A stretch of 16,422 nt of DNA from CAYLZO01 sp964387775. Its GTDB lineage: Bacteria > Chloroflexota > Anaerolineae > JAAYZQ01. The translations under genes and the position numbers were made by a program. The stretch spans positions 1-16,422 of the forward strand of contig CAYLZO010000111.1 in assembly GCA_964387775.1 (NCBI GenBank), read 5' to 3'. Of the stretch, positions 1-6,550 are shown piece by piece. Position 1 is the first letter of the stretch, and every line of letters starts with the position of its first letter. The notes under the pieces were generated by a model. That model worked only from the letters and a program-made list of their open reading frames with translations. It made no database searches and was not told where the DNA came from.

Positions 1-2
1 AC

Positions 3-320
3 CGCCTGGACGAGGCCGAGAAGGGGCGCGTCCGCGTGCTCAATGGAGCGACCCGCCGTGAGGCCGAAAAGCTGGCCGCCTCGGCGCTGCGCTGGGAGGG
101 GTTCAAGGTGGTGGACACCGGGGCCGCCGACCGCCAGGACTATGCTCAGACTCAAGTCCTCGTCTATGGTGGCAACCTGGCCGCCGGCCAGGACGTGGCC
201 CGGGTGCTGAATGTGCCCGTCAGTGCGGTCCAGGACCTGAGCGGCGTGGAGCAGCCCGACCCGGCCAAAGTCGTGGACGTACAGGTTATCCTGGGCCGGA
301 ACTACAACCCCTGCCGGTAG
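3..320 (+). CDS. LytR/CpsA/Psr-type protein, C-terminal LytR_C domain (5' end outside window)
   Basis: The frame is open from the left edge and ends in TAG at 318-320, so only the last 105 or so residues are present. The visible part reads VRVLNGATRREAEKLAASAL, then WEGFKVVDTGAADR, a TQVLVYGG strand and a final VDVQVILGRNY. This is the pattern of the LytR_C domain that follows the LCP phosphotransferase domain in many LytR/CpsA/Psr proteins, where it sits outside the membrane. LCP proteins attach glycopolymers to the cell envelope. The catalytic LCP domain is not in the window, so that activity is inferred from the tail alone. The protein could instead be a stand-alone LytR_C protein. Confidence 0.75.
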   Translation, partial: RLDEAEKGRVRVLNGATRREAEKLAASALRWEGFKVVDTGAADRQDYAQTQVLVYGGNLAAGQDVARVLNVPVSAVQDLSGVEQPDPAKVVDVQVILGRNYNPCR

Positions 321-333
321 GGCCGGGCAGCGG

Positions 334-368
334 TCAGCTATCAGCTATCAGCTATCAGCCTTCAGCCG
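334..368. repeat. Heptameric tandem repeat (TCAGCTA)n
   Basis: Three perfect copies of TCAGCTA (334-354) are followed by TCAGCCT and TCAGCCG. The repeat lies just after the LytR_C stop codon. Other 7-bp-periodic intergenic tracts occur at 7865-7927 and 13024-13074 with different unit sequences. Confidence 0.85.
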
Positions 369-448
369 CCCGTTTCGGCGGTGAGTACGCGAGAAGGATT
401 CTAAGAAACAACTTCCCTCACGTCATTTTGTAATTCGCGGCCACGTCA

Positions 449-489
449 AAAGAGTCTCTGCCACCCGCTTGGGGCGGCAGAGACTCTTT
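449..489 (-). terminator. Intrinsic terminator of the thioester-domain gene
   Basis: An 18-bp stem with one mismatch (449-466 with 472-489) and a 5-nt loop is followed on the minus strand by a short U run (A448-A451 on the plus strand). It starts 23 nt after the stop codon of the gene at 513-2408. The stem core, TCTCTGCCGCC/GGCGGCAGAGA apart from the mismatch, recurs after the next two secreted-protein genes. Confidence 0.85.
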
Positions 490-512
490 GAGGTTGAGGG
501 TGTGCTTTTGTG

Positions 513-2408
513 CTACCGGCGAGGTCGGGTTCGAGAAGACTCGCTATTGGTCTCGACGGGGCCGTAGAGCTTGGTGGTGCCTCGGACGTCCACGCTCTCC
601 AGCCAGTAGTAGTAGGTCACACCCGTCCGGATGCGGGCATCGCGGAAGGTGTAGATGGCGCCTGTGGGGCTGCCGGGCGGCACCTGGCTCGGGATCAGGC
701 TGCGGTTGAGGCGGACCTGGCGGCCCTTCGGCGACTCGGCCCGGTAGAGGTTGAACCCCAGGTTGTCGATCTCGCTGGCCGTCTCCCAGTTGGCGACGAT
801 AGCGCCCCTGTTGGCCTGGGCCTCGAAGGAGACCAGGTCGACGGCTGTGGGCGGCGGGGGCGGAGGTGAGCACGAGACGATGGCGGGTACGCCGCCGCTG
901 CCGGCCAGGCTGATCTCCAGCCGGCGCACGTCGTAGGTGTCTATGGAGAGGATCTGGAATCCGTTGTCGCCGGTCTGCGGGATGGGGACCTCGGCTAGAA
1001 TGCCACCGCCACTGACGCTGTCATAAGCCCGGACGTAGCCCCCGTTCTCTTCGATGTCCAGCAGGTAGACGTCGCCGACGTAGAGGTTGCCGTCGAAGGT
1101 AAAGATGAGGGTGCCGCCACCGGCATAGTCATTCGGGTCGCTCTGATTGCCGTCCTTGGAGATGATCAGGATCTTGCCGTGGGCGGTGTCGTTCGTCGCC
1201 CCACCGGCGCCGACGCCCGGCCCGCCGTACACCTCGTTGGGCGTGCCCAGGTCGTCATCGTTGCCGCTGGGATTGCTGCTGTCAAAGATCATGGCCGGGT
1301 GATTGGCCGGGTCGTTGGTGGTCACGTGGACGCCCCAGTCGGCCCACTGCTCGGTGACGATGGTCCCGGCCGGCAGGGCGATGCCGTCGTCGTCGAACTC
1401 AAAGTCGAAGGCGGGCAGGCAGTCCTCCCAGGCCACCGACTCGCTATCCTCGTCGCTGAAATCGGTGTTCTTGATGATGAGGATGCGCTGCTTGTCGCCG
1501 CTCAGGTCATCGACGGCGGCGGTGGTGCTGCTGCCGGCCATGCTGACGGTCACTTGCGCGGTGCCCAGGCCATCGCTGGTGATGGTGTTGGCTACTTTGC
1601 CCTGGGCGTCGGTGGAATCGCTGGTCTTGCCCAGGGTGCCGAAGGTGGTGGCAAAGTTGACGAGCTGGCCCTCGAACGCCTGCGATTTCTGGTCCAGGAC
1701 GGTGGCCGTCAAGTCTGAGGTCTCGCCGGGAAAGAGCTCGGTGGGCGAGGCGGCCAGGTCCAGGCTGGTGGGCATCAGCACGCACTGGCCATCGGCAGCG
1801 GTGATGATGTCCTCTGTCGCGGCGAATACATCCGGGTTGCCGCACCATTTGTCTTCATCCCACTCCGGCACGAACCCTGCCACATAGTGCCAGATGGCGG
1901 CCTGGATCGCGGCGCCTTGCTCTGCCTCCGTCAAGCCCAGGTCGGGGGTCGTGCGGGTGTAGTTGTCCAGGATCCAGTTGGCTGCGCAGAGGCCCTGTTC
2001 CCGCGCGGCATAGATACTGGCGCTCCAACTGTCGCCGGCCCGGATGGTGTGGTCCAGGTCGATGCAGTAGCCCTGCACGTCTGACTGGCCGTTGACCGTC
2101 ATCCGGAAGGTGCCCGCAGTGTAGACGCGCTGGTTGCCTCCGTACGTGCCTGTGACTTTGCACGAACCGTCCCACAGTCCGGTGAAGGTGACCGAGGAAC
2201 TCAGGATGCCGGCGCCGTCGGGTACGTAGGGGGTGTAGGGCGGTGAGGAGATCCCCTCGGCGGGAAAGACCTGGGGCTCCGGCGCGGGTTCGCGTCCGGG
2301 GGCTTGGGAGCGGCGGGCGCTGTCGTCGGCGAGCACCGGGGCAAGGCTGCTGACCAGGATCAGGGTGAGCACCAGGAAAAGGGGAAAGAGAATTCTTGAA
2401 CGTCGCAT
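513..2408 (-). CDS. Secreted thioester-domain (TED) protein with Big-like domain and C-terminal FN3-like module
   Basis: A 631-residue exported protein. Residues 1-28 form a signal peptide (MRRSR, a hydrophobic run, then VLADDS). Residues about 65-210 match a thioester domain (TED, PF08341 family): Cys115 lies in YCIDL and Gln169 in IQAAIW, with WILDNY between them. In this family these two residues form an internal thioester that reacts covalently with host or surface amines. Residues about 212-300 look like an invasin-type Big_1 domain. Residues 330-513 are an unrecognised beta-rich region, followed by a polyproline linker (515-520). Residues 521-620 are an FN3-like module shared with the next two genes. 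No LPXTG or membrane anchor is visible, so attachment is unexplained. The start at 2408 has a good ribosome site (AAAGGAG, about 7 nt upstream). Adhesin function is inferred from the TED motif. Confidence 0.85.
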   Translation of the reverse strand: MRRSRILFPLFLVLTLILVSSLAPVLADDSARRSQAPGREPAPEPQVFPAEGISSPPYTPYVPDGAGILSSSVTFTGLWDGSCKVTGTYGGNQRVYTAGTFRMTVNGQSDVQGYCIDLDHTIRAGDSWSASIYAAREQGLCAANWILDNYTRTTPDLGLTEAEQGAAIQAAIWHYVAGFVPEWDEDKWCGNPDVFAATEDIITAADGQCVLMPTSLDLAASPTELFPGETSDLTATVLDQKSQAFEGQLVNFATTFGTLGKTSDSTDAQGKVANTITSDGLGTAQVTVSMAGSSTTAAVDDLSGDKQRILIIKNTDFSDEDSESVAWEDCLPAFDFEFDDDGIALPAGTIVTEQWADWGVHVTTNDPANHPAMIFDSSNPSGNDDDLGTPNEVYGGPGVGAGGATNDTAHGKILIISKDGNQSDPNDYAGGGTLIFTFDGNLYVGDVYLLDIEENGGYVRAYDSVSGGGILAEVPIPQTGDNGFQILSIDTYDVRRLEISLAGSGGVPAIVSCSPPPPPPTAVDLVSFEAQANRGAIVANWETASEIDNLGFNLYRAESPKGRQVRLNRSLIPSQVPPGSPTGAIYTFRDARIRTGVTYYYWLESVDVRGTTKLYGPVETNSESSRTRPRR

Positions 2409-2464
2409 GATTGGACTCCTTTCGTGTTTCTTGGGTTTGTACCTCCGAGATTGTTGCGACTATC

Positions 2465-2517
2465 AGCATACCAGGGTCAGGTTAAGATCCTTTTTGAAAG
2501 TGGTATAGATTTGGTAA
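2465..2517 (-). promoter_or_regulatory. Candidate promoter with upstream element, thioester-domain gene
   Basis: TATGCT, a -10-like hexamer on the minus strand (2465-2470), lies 57 nt before the start codon. No good -35 is seen. The block at 2494-2517, beginning TTGAAA and ending TTTGGTAA on the plus strand, matches 17 of 24 positions with 4920-4943. It sits at the same distance from its -10 (23 nt) and from its start codon (86 nt) as the block upstream of the gene at 3893-4834. This suggests an activator site replacing a -35. Confidence 0.4.
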
Positions 2518-2593
2518 CAACTAGGCTTTTTTGTAACCTCCAGTGGGATATGCAAGACTCGCTCGCTGGCGTCGGGTTTCTCAGATGCGTCCG

Positions 2594-2631
2594 AAAAGAA
2601 AAAGTCTCTGCCGCCTCAGGCGGCAGAGACT
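2594..2631 (-). terminator. Intrinsic terminator of secreted protein copy A
   Basis: A perfect 14-bp inverted repeat (2603-2616 with 2618-2631) folds with a small loop. On the minus strand it is followed by TTTTTCTTTTC. It starts 27 nt after the stop codon at 2659 and is one of three related terminators with the TCTCTGCCGCC core. Confidence 0.85.
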
Positions 2632-2658
2632 CTGAAATCTTGATCCTGCGCTTCTATG

Positions 2659-3600
2659 CTATCGGCCAGACCTCTGTCGGAGGGGTAGGCTGCGGCTGGG
2701 CTCGACCTTGACCTCGACGGGGCCAAAGAGTTCGCCTTGGCCGCGGACGTCTACGCTCTCCAGCCAATAGTAGTAGGTCATGTTCATCCTGATACGTGCG
2801 TCGCGGAAAGTGTAGACAGCGCCTGTCGGGCTGCCGGGCGGCACCTGGCTTGGGAGCAGGCTGCGGTTGAGCCGGACCTGGCGGCCATTCGGCGACGTGG
2901 CGCGGTAGACGTTGAAGCCCAGGTTGTCGATCTCGCTGGCCGTCTCCCAGTTCAGCACCGCGACGCCTCGCCGGTTGACCTTGCCCGTGAAGGAGACCAG
3001 GTCTACGGCTGTGGGGTCGCCGCAATCTAGCAGAAGGGCGGTACTCTGGTCCTCAATGCCCGCGGTCTGTGATTCACCGTCGTAGTTGACGTTGGTGTGC
3101 GCGTTGAGGCTGTAACTACCCTGCGCCAGGAAAAAGACAGCTTCCCAACCCTCGGCGGTGGTGCCGTTGTCGTTGATGAAGGCCAAGTCAGGCGGGGAGC
3201 CGTCGTAGCCGTCCGTGTCAATGACCATCGTTGTGCCATCAATCGTGATCCAGTGCTCGTCGGTATCTTCGGAGCGGATGGTGGGCGTCGTCCCATCAAT
3301 CTCCACGGGTCGGACGAGGGCGTACAGGTAGCCACTGCCGCAGTCGTAGCGCAGGTAGAGCTCGGCCAGGACTTCGTCGTGACCGCCGAGGCCCCAGGCC
3401 CAGAGCATGTCGGCGAAAAAGTCGTTGTTCAGATCCCAGTCGGCGTAAGAGTCGTCGTTGAGGGTGGGCGGATAGATACCGTTTGCTTCGTCGATGTAGG
3501 TGGGTTCGGGCGGGTTGGCCGCCACTACCAGGCTCGACGGAATGAGCAGCAGCGCCGCCGCGATGACCAATATGCTGCTGAAAATCGTTTGCTTTTTCAT
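2659..3600 (-). CDS. Secreted protein, tandem copy A, with C-terminal FN3-like module
   Basis: The start is placed at 3600 because MKKQTIF opens a clear signal peptide (residues 1-28, cleavage likely after VVAA) and AAAGGA lies just upstream on the minus strand. The 15-codon extension to 3645 lacks these signals. The mature protein has a Tyr/Asp-rich N-terminal domain (about 30-195, with YIDEANGIYPPTLNDD and YLRYDCGSGYLYALV) that I do not recognise. A linker follows, then the C-terminal FN3-like module (198-300) containing WETASEIDNLGFNVYRA. The same module ends the thioester-domain protein. No anchor motif is visible. It is nearly identical to the gene at 3893-4834. The function is unknown; extracytoplasmic location is inferred from the signal peptide. 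Confidence 0.8.
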   Translation of the reverse strand: MKKQTIFSSILVIAAALLLIPSSLVVAANPPEPTYIDEANGIYPPTLNDDSYADWDLNNDFFADMLWAWGLGGHDEVLAELYLRYDCGSGYLYALVRPVEIDGTTPTIRSEDTDEHWITIDGTTMVIDTDGYDGSPPDLAFINDNGTTAEGWEAVFFLAQGSYSLNAHTNVNYDGESQTAGIEDQSTALLLDCGDPTAVDLVSFTGKVNRRGVAVLNWETASEIDNLGFNVYRATSPNGRQVRLNRSLLPSQVPPGSPTGAVYTFRDARIRMNMTYYYWLESVDVRGQGELFGPVEVKVEPSRSLPLRQRSGR

Positions 3601-3654
3601 TTGAACTGTCCTTTCAACCTTTCTTGATGAATGTGATGTCCTCAATGCTCTTGT

Positions 3655-3682
3655 AGTATACCAAATCTCAAGCCCATGTCAA
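3655..3682 (-). promoter_or_regulatory. Sigma-70-type promoter of copy A
   Basis: On the minus strand there is TTGACA (3677-3682), a 16-nt spacer and TATACT (3655-3660), inside an AT-rich stretch. Transcription would begin near 3648, giving a leader of about 48 nt before the start codon at 3600. Confidence 0.75.
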
Positions 3683-3826
3683 TCAAAATAATGTAAAAAA
3701 TCATGACTATTCATTAAAATTGGATTAATATCGGGGTCAGGATATGAGCGATGCACCGCGACTAGAGCAGCCGGAGGCACAAGTTGTCTAATTCGTGATG
3801 GATTTTCTCGTGTCGAGTCTCACACA

Positions 3827-3866
3827 ACAAAAAAATCCCTGCCGCCCACTAGAGGCGGCAGAGATT
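3827..3866 (-). terminator. Intrinsic terminator of secreted protein copy B
   Basis: A 13-bp stem with one mismatch (3834-3846 with 3854-3866) is followed on the minus strand by a run of seven U. It begins 26 nt after the stop codon at 3893. It is the third member of the terminator family. Confidence 0.85.
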
Positions 3867-3892
3867 CTCTGACGTGGGCGATTGTCTGGCTA

Positions 3893-4834
3893 CTACCGGC
3901 CGGACCTCTGTCGGAGGGGTAGGCTGCGGCTGGGCTCGACCTTGACCTCGACGGGGCCAAAGAGTTCGCCTTGGCCGCGGACGTCTACGCTCTCCAGCCA
4001 ATAGTAGTAGGTCATGTTCATCCTGATACGTGCGTCGCGGAAAGTGTAGACAGCGCCTGTCGGGCTGCCGGGCGGCACCTGGCTTGGGAGCAGGCTGCGG
4101 TTGAGCCGGACCTGGCGGCCATTCGGCGACGTGGCGCGGTAGACGTTGAAGCCCAGGTTGTCGATCTCGCTGGCCGTCTCCCAGTTCAGCACCGCGACGC
4201 CTCGCCGGTTGACCTTGCCCGTGAAGGAGACCAGGTCTACGGCTGTGGGGTCGCCGCAATCTAGCAGAAGGGCGGTACTCTGGTCCTCAATGCCCGCGGT
4301 CTGTGATTCACCGTCGTAGTTGACGTTGGTGTGCGCGTTGAGGCTGTAACTACCCTGCGCCAGGAAAAAGACAGCTTCCCAACCCTCGGCGGTGGTGCCG
4401 TTGTCGTTGATGAAGGCCAAGTCAGGCGGGGAGCCGTCGTAGCCGTCCGTGTCAATGACCATCGTTGTGCCATCAATCGTGATCCAGTGCTCGTCGGTAT
4501 CTTCGGAGCGGATGGTGGGCGTCGTCCCATCAATCTCCACGGGTCGGACGAGGGCGTACAGGTAGCCACTGCCGCAGTCGTAGCGCAGGTAGAGCTCGGC
4601 CAGGACTTCGTCGTGACCGCCGAGGCCCCAGGCCCAGAGCATGTCGGCGAAAAAGTCGTTGTTCAGATCCCAGTCGGCGTAAGAGTCGTCGTTGAGGGTG
4701 GGCGGATAGATACCGTTTGCTTCGTCGATGTAGGTGGGTTCGGGCGGGTTGGCGGCCGACACCAGACTCGATGGGATGAGCAGTAGCGCCGCCGCGATGA
4801 CCAATATGCCGTTGAAAATCGTCTGCTTCTTCAT
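3893..4834 (-). CDS. Secreted protein, tandem copy B, with C-terminal FN3-like module
   Basis: A 313-residue paralogue of copy A. The two proteins differ only in the signal peptide: residues 8-9 are NG instead of SS and residue 26 is Ser instead of Val. The signal peptide covers residues 1-28, the unrecognised Tyr/Asp-rich domain about 30-195, and the FN3-like module 198-300. A GGAC/AAAGGA-like ribosome site lies just upstream of the ATG at 4834. Its promoter region differs from that of copy A: it lacks a clear -35 and shares an upstream element with the thioester-domain gene. The two copies may therefore make the same mature protein under different control. The function is unknown. Confidence 0.8.
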   Translation of the reverse strand: MKKQTIFNGILVIAAALLLIPSSLVSAANPPEPTYIDEANGIYPPTLNDDSYADWDLNNDFFADMLWAWGLGGHDEVLAELYLRYDCGSGYLYALVRPVEIDGTTPTIRSEDTDEHWITIDGTTMVIDTDGYDGSPPDLAFINDNGTTAEGWEAVFFLAQGSYSLNAHTNVNYDGESQTAGIEDQSTALLLDCGDPTAVDLVSFTGKVNRRGVAVLNWETASEIDNLGFNVYRATSPNGRQVRLNRSLLPSQVPPGSPTGAVYTFRDARIRMNMTYYYWLESVDVRGQGELFGPVEVKVEPSRSLPLRQRSGR

Positions 4835-4890
4835 TTGAAAGTCCTTTCTACCTCTCTTGAACTGACGATGGCTTCGACTGTTGCATTGTC

Positions 4891-4943
4891 AGTATAGGTG
4901 TGCAATGTAAAAGCCTGGTTTGAAATCGGTCATAGTTTGGTAA
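4891..4943 (-). promoter_or_regulatory. Candidate promoter with upstream element, copy B
   Basis: TATACT on the minus strand (4891-4896) lies 57 nt before the start codon and has only a poor -35 match. The block at 4920-4943 resembles that at 2494-2517 (TTGAAA, GGT, then TTTGGTAA in register). The spacing to the -10 and to the start codon is the same in both. It is read as a shared activator site. Confidence 0.4.
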
Positions 4944-5003
4944 AGACCTTGCAACGACCCGGGTCCGAATGCTATCCGCGTGTTGCCAACTCTGGCGGTA
5001 GCC

Positions 5004-5032
5004 TTGCCGCCATAGATCAAAGCGGGTATAAT
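5004..5032 (+). promoter_or_regulatory. Sigma-70-type promoter of the methyltransferase-nuclease gene
   Basis: TTGCCG (5004-5009), a 17-nt spacer and a perfect TATAAT (5027-5032) form a good promoter. Transcription would start near 5039. The in-frame ATG at 5031 lies inside the -10, so it cannot be the start codon of this transcript. This supports the start at 5070. Confidence 0.75.
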
Positions 5033-5069
5033 GGGGGCCAATCCACGATCCAATTGTCCGAGGGGGCCC

Positions 5070-6467
5070 ATGCTCGATTCGACCAAGTCGCAGAATGCCA
5101 AAGCCAGGTCCCGCCCGCCGGCATCACCCTTCGTCAAGTGGGCTGGCGGCAAGGGCCAGCTCCTGGCCCAGTTCGAGCCCCACTTTCCCGCCCAGTTCGG
5201 GGGCTACGTCGAGCCCTTTGCCGGCGGGGGCGCGGTCTTTTTTCACCTCTACAACCAGGGGCGGCTGGAGGGCAAAAACGTCGTCCTCCTGGACCGGCTG
5301 GAGGAGCTGATCAACTGCTACCGCGTGATCCAGAGCCAGGTGGAAGCTCTGATCGCCGCGTTGCGCCGCCACGAGCCGCACAAGCTCGACGAGGAGTACT
5401 ATTACGAGGTCCGCGCCTGGGACCGGCAGGCGGGCTACGAGGAGCGGGGCGACGTGGAGCGCGCGGCCCGCTTCATCTACCTCAACCGGACCTGCTACAA
5501 CGGCCTCTACCGCGTCAATCGCCAGGGGCAGTTCAACGTGCCCTTTGGCCGCTACCGCAATCCGACGGTGTGCGACGCTGCCAACCTGCGGGCCGTGCAG
5601 CGGGCGCTCCAGGGCGTGAAGCTGATGACCGGGGACTTTGCCCGCTGCCTCGACGTGGCCCGGGCCGGCGACTTGGTCTATCTCGACCCGCCCTACCATC
5701 CGCTGTCGGACACGGCCAGCTTTACCAGCTACACCGCCCGCGATTTCGGCGTGCCCGATCAGCGGCGGCTGGCCGCCCTCTTTCGCGCACTGGACCGGCG
5801 GGGCTGCCGGGTCATGCTCAGCAACTCGGCCACCGACCTGATCCGCGAGCTTTACGGCGGCTACGACCAGAAAGAGGTCCAGGCCATCCGCGCCATCAGC
5901 TCCAAGGCCGACGGGCGGGGCGCCGTGGCCGAGCTGCTGGTCATGAACCGCCCCCGCCGTCGCTACTCCATGGCCGAAGCCTCGGCCGTCGAGCAGGAGG
6001 CCCTGGACGCCATCGTGCCCTACCTGGCGGGTCGCCCCGGCACGGTCGAGGTCCGCGACGTGCGCGCTGACCCTGATTGTCGCGCCGCCGACGTGGACCT
6101 GCTGTGGATCGTCGAGACCGAGGGCGGCCAGCGACGGGAGGTCAAGCTCGAAGTCAAGGCCGACCGCTGGCACAAAACCGGCAACTTTTTCTTCGAGACG
6201 GTGAGCAACGAGGCCAAGGGCACGCCCGGCTGCTTCCTCTACTCCGAAGCCGACTATTTGCTCTACTACTTTGTCACGCCGCGCACCCTCTATATCCTGC
6301 CCCTGCCGGCCACGCGGGACTGGTTCCTGGCCCACGAGGCGCGCTTTGAAGAGCGGCGGACCACCACGCCCGTGGGCCCGGGGGAACAATACGTCACCGT
6401 CGGCCGCCTGGTGCCTATCGACGAGGTGATGGCCCACGCGGCCGGAGCCGAGAAACGCCAACTCTGA
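5070..6467 (+). CDS. Dam/D12-class adenine-N6 DNA methyltransferase fused to a PD-(D/E)XK nuclease-like domain
   Basis: A protein of 465 residues from the ATG at 5070, which has GAGGGGG just upstream; the in-frame ATG at 5031 is part of the promoter. Residues 20-295 are a D12-class (Dam-like) methyltransferase: FVKWAGGKGQLL at 21-32 and YVEPFAGGGA at 46-55 bind AdoMet, and DPPY at 206-209 is the catalytic motif. The domain ends at AELLVMNRP, where Dam proteins normally stop. About 165 further residues follow. Within them D341/D343, then LEVKAD (E361, K363), TGNFFFE (E376) and a GTPGCFLYSEADYLLYYF segment look like a PD-(D/E)XK nuclease core. If active, one chain would methylate adenine and cleave DNA, like a single-protein restriction-modification system. 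The methylase call is firm and the nuclease call is motif-based. No separate restriction or specificity gene is adjacent. Confidence 0.85.
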   Translation: MLDSTKSQNAKARSRPPASPFVKWAGGKGQLLAQFEPHFPAQFGGYVEPFAGGGAVFFHLYNQGRLEGKNVVLLDRLEELINCYRVIQSQVEALIAALRRHEPHKLDEEYYYEVRAWDRQAGYEERGDVERAARFIYLNRTCYNGLYRVNRQGQFNVPFGRYRNPTVCDAANLRAVQRALQGVKLMTGDFARCLDVARAGDLVYLDPPYHPLSDTASFTSYTARDFGVPDQRRLAALFRALDRRGCRVMLSNSATDLIRELYGGYDQKEVQAIRAISSKADGRGAVAELLVMNRPRRRYSMAEASAVEQEALDAIVPYLAGRPGTVEVRDVRADPDCRAADVDLLWIVETEGGQRREVKLEVKADRWHKTGNFFFETVSNEAKGTPGCFLYSEADYLLYYFVTPRTLYILPLPATRDWFLAHEARFEERRTTTPVGPGEQYVTVGRLVPIDEVMAHAAGAEKRQL

Positions 6468-6492
6468 AACCATCCCCGGGACAACCAGTTGC

Positions 6493-6521
6493 TTGCTTCC
6501 TGACCCGTTCTGTGCGATAAT
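6493..6521 (+). promoter_or_regulatory. Promoter of the HTH-Kelch gene
   Basis: TTGCTT (6493-6498), a 17-nt spacer and GATAAT (6516-6521) form the promoter. A TG one base upstream of the -10 gives an extended -10. Transcription would start near 6528, just ahead of AGGAGG at 6533-6538. Confidence 0.6.
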
Positions 6522-6550
6522 GGGACGACGATAGGAGGCGTCGTACTTGC

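Larger units (their letters stand above)
2659..4834 (-). repeat. Tandem gene duplication, period 1234 bp, with an identical core
   Basis: The 942-bp genes at 2659-3600 and 3893-4834 align without gaps at an offset of 1234. From about 2669 to 3512 (and 3903 to 4746) I see no difference, and the overlapping frames on both strands also translate identically. In the first 90 or so bases of the coding sequences about 12 differences appear, most of them silent. Two silent differences lie in the last 10 bases before the stop. Confidence 0.9.

Noticed and set aside
5031..5069. Upstream ATG start for the methyltransferase
   Set aside because: The ATG is part of the TATAAT hexamer of the promoter, so it would not be in the transcript.
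5124..6473. Long open frame of 449 codons on the minus strand opposite the methyltransferase
   Set aside because: It mirrors the codon structure of a GC-rich gene with clear motifs on the plus strand and shows no recognisable domain.
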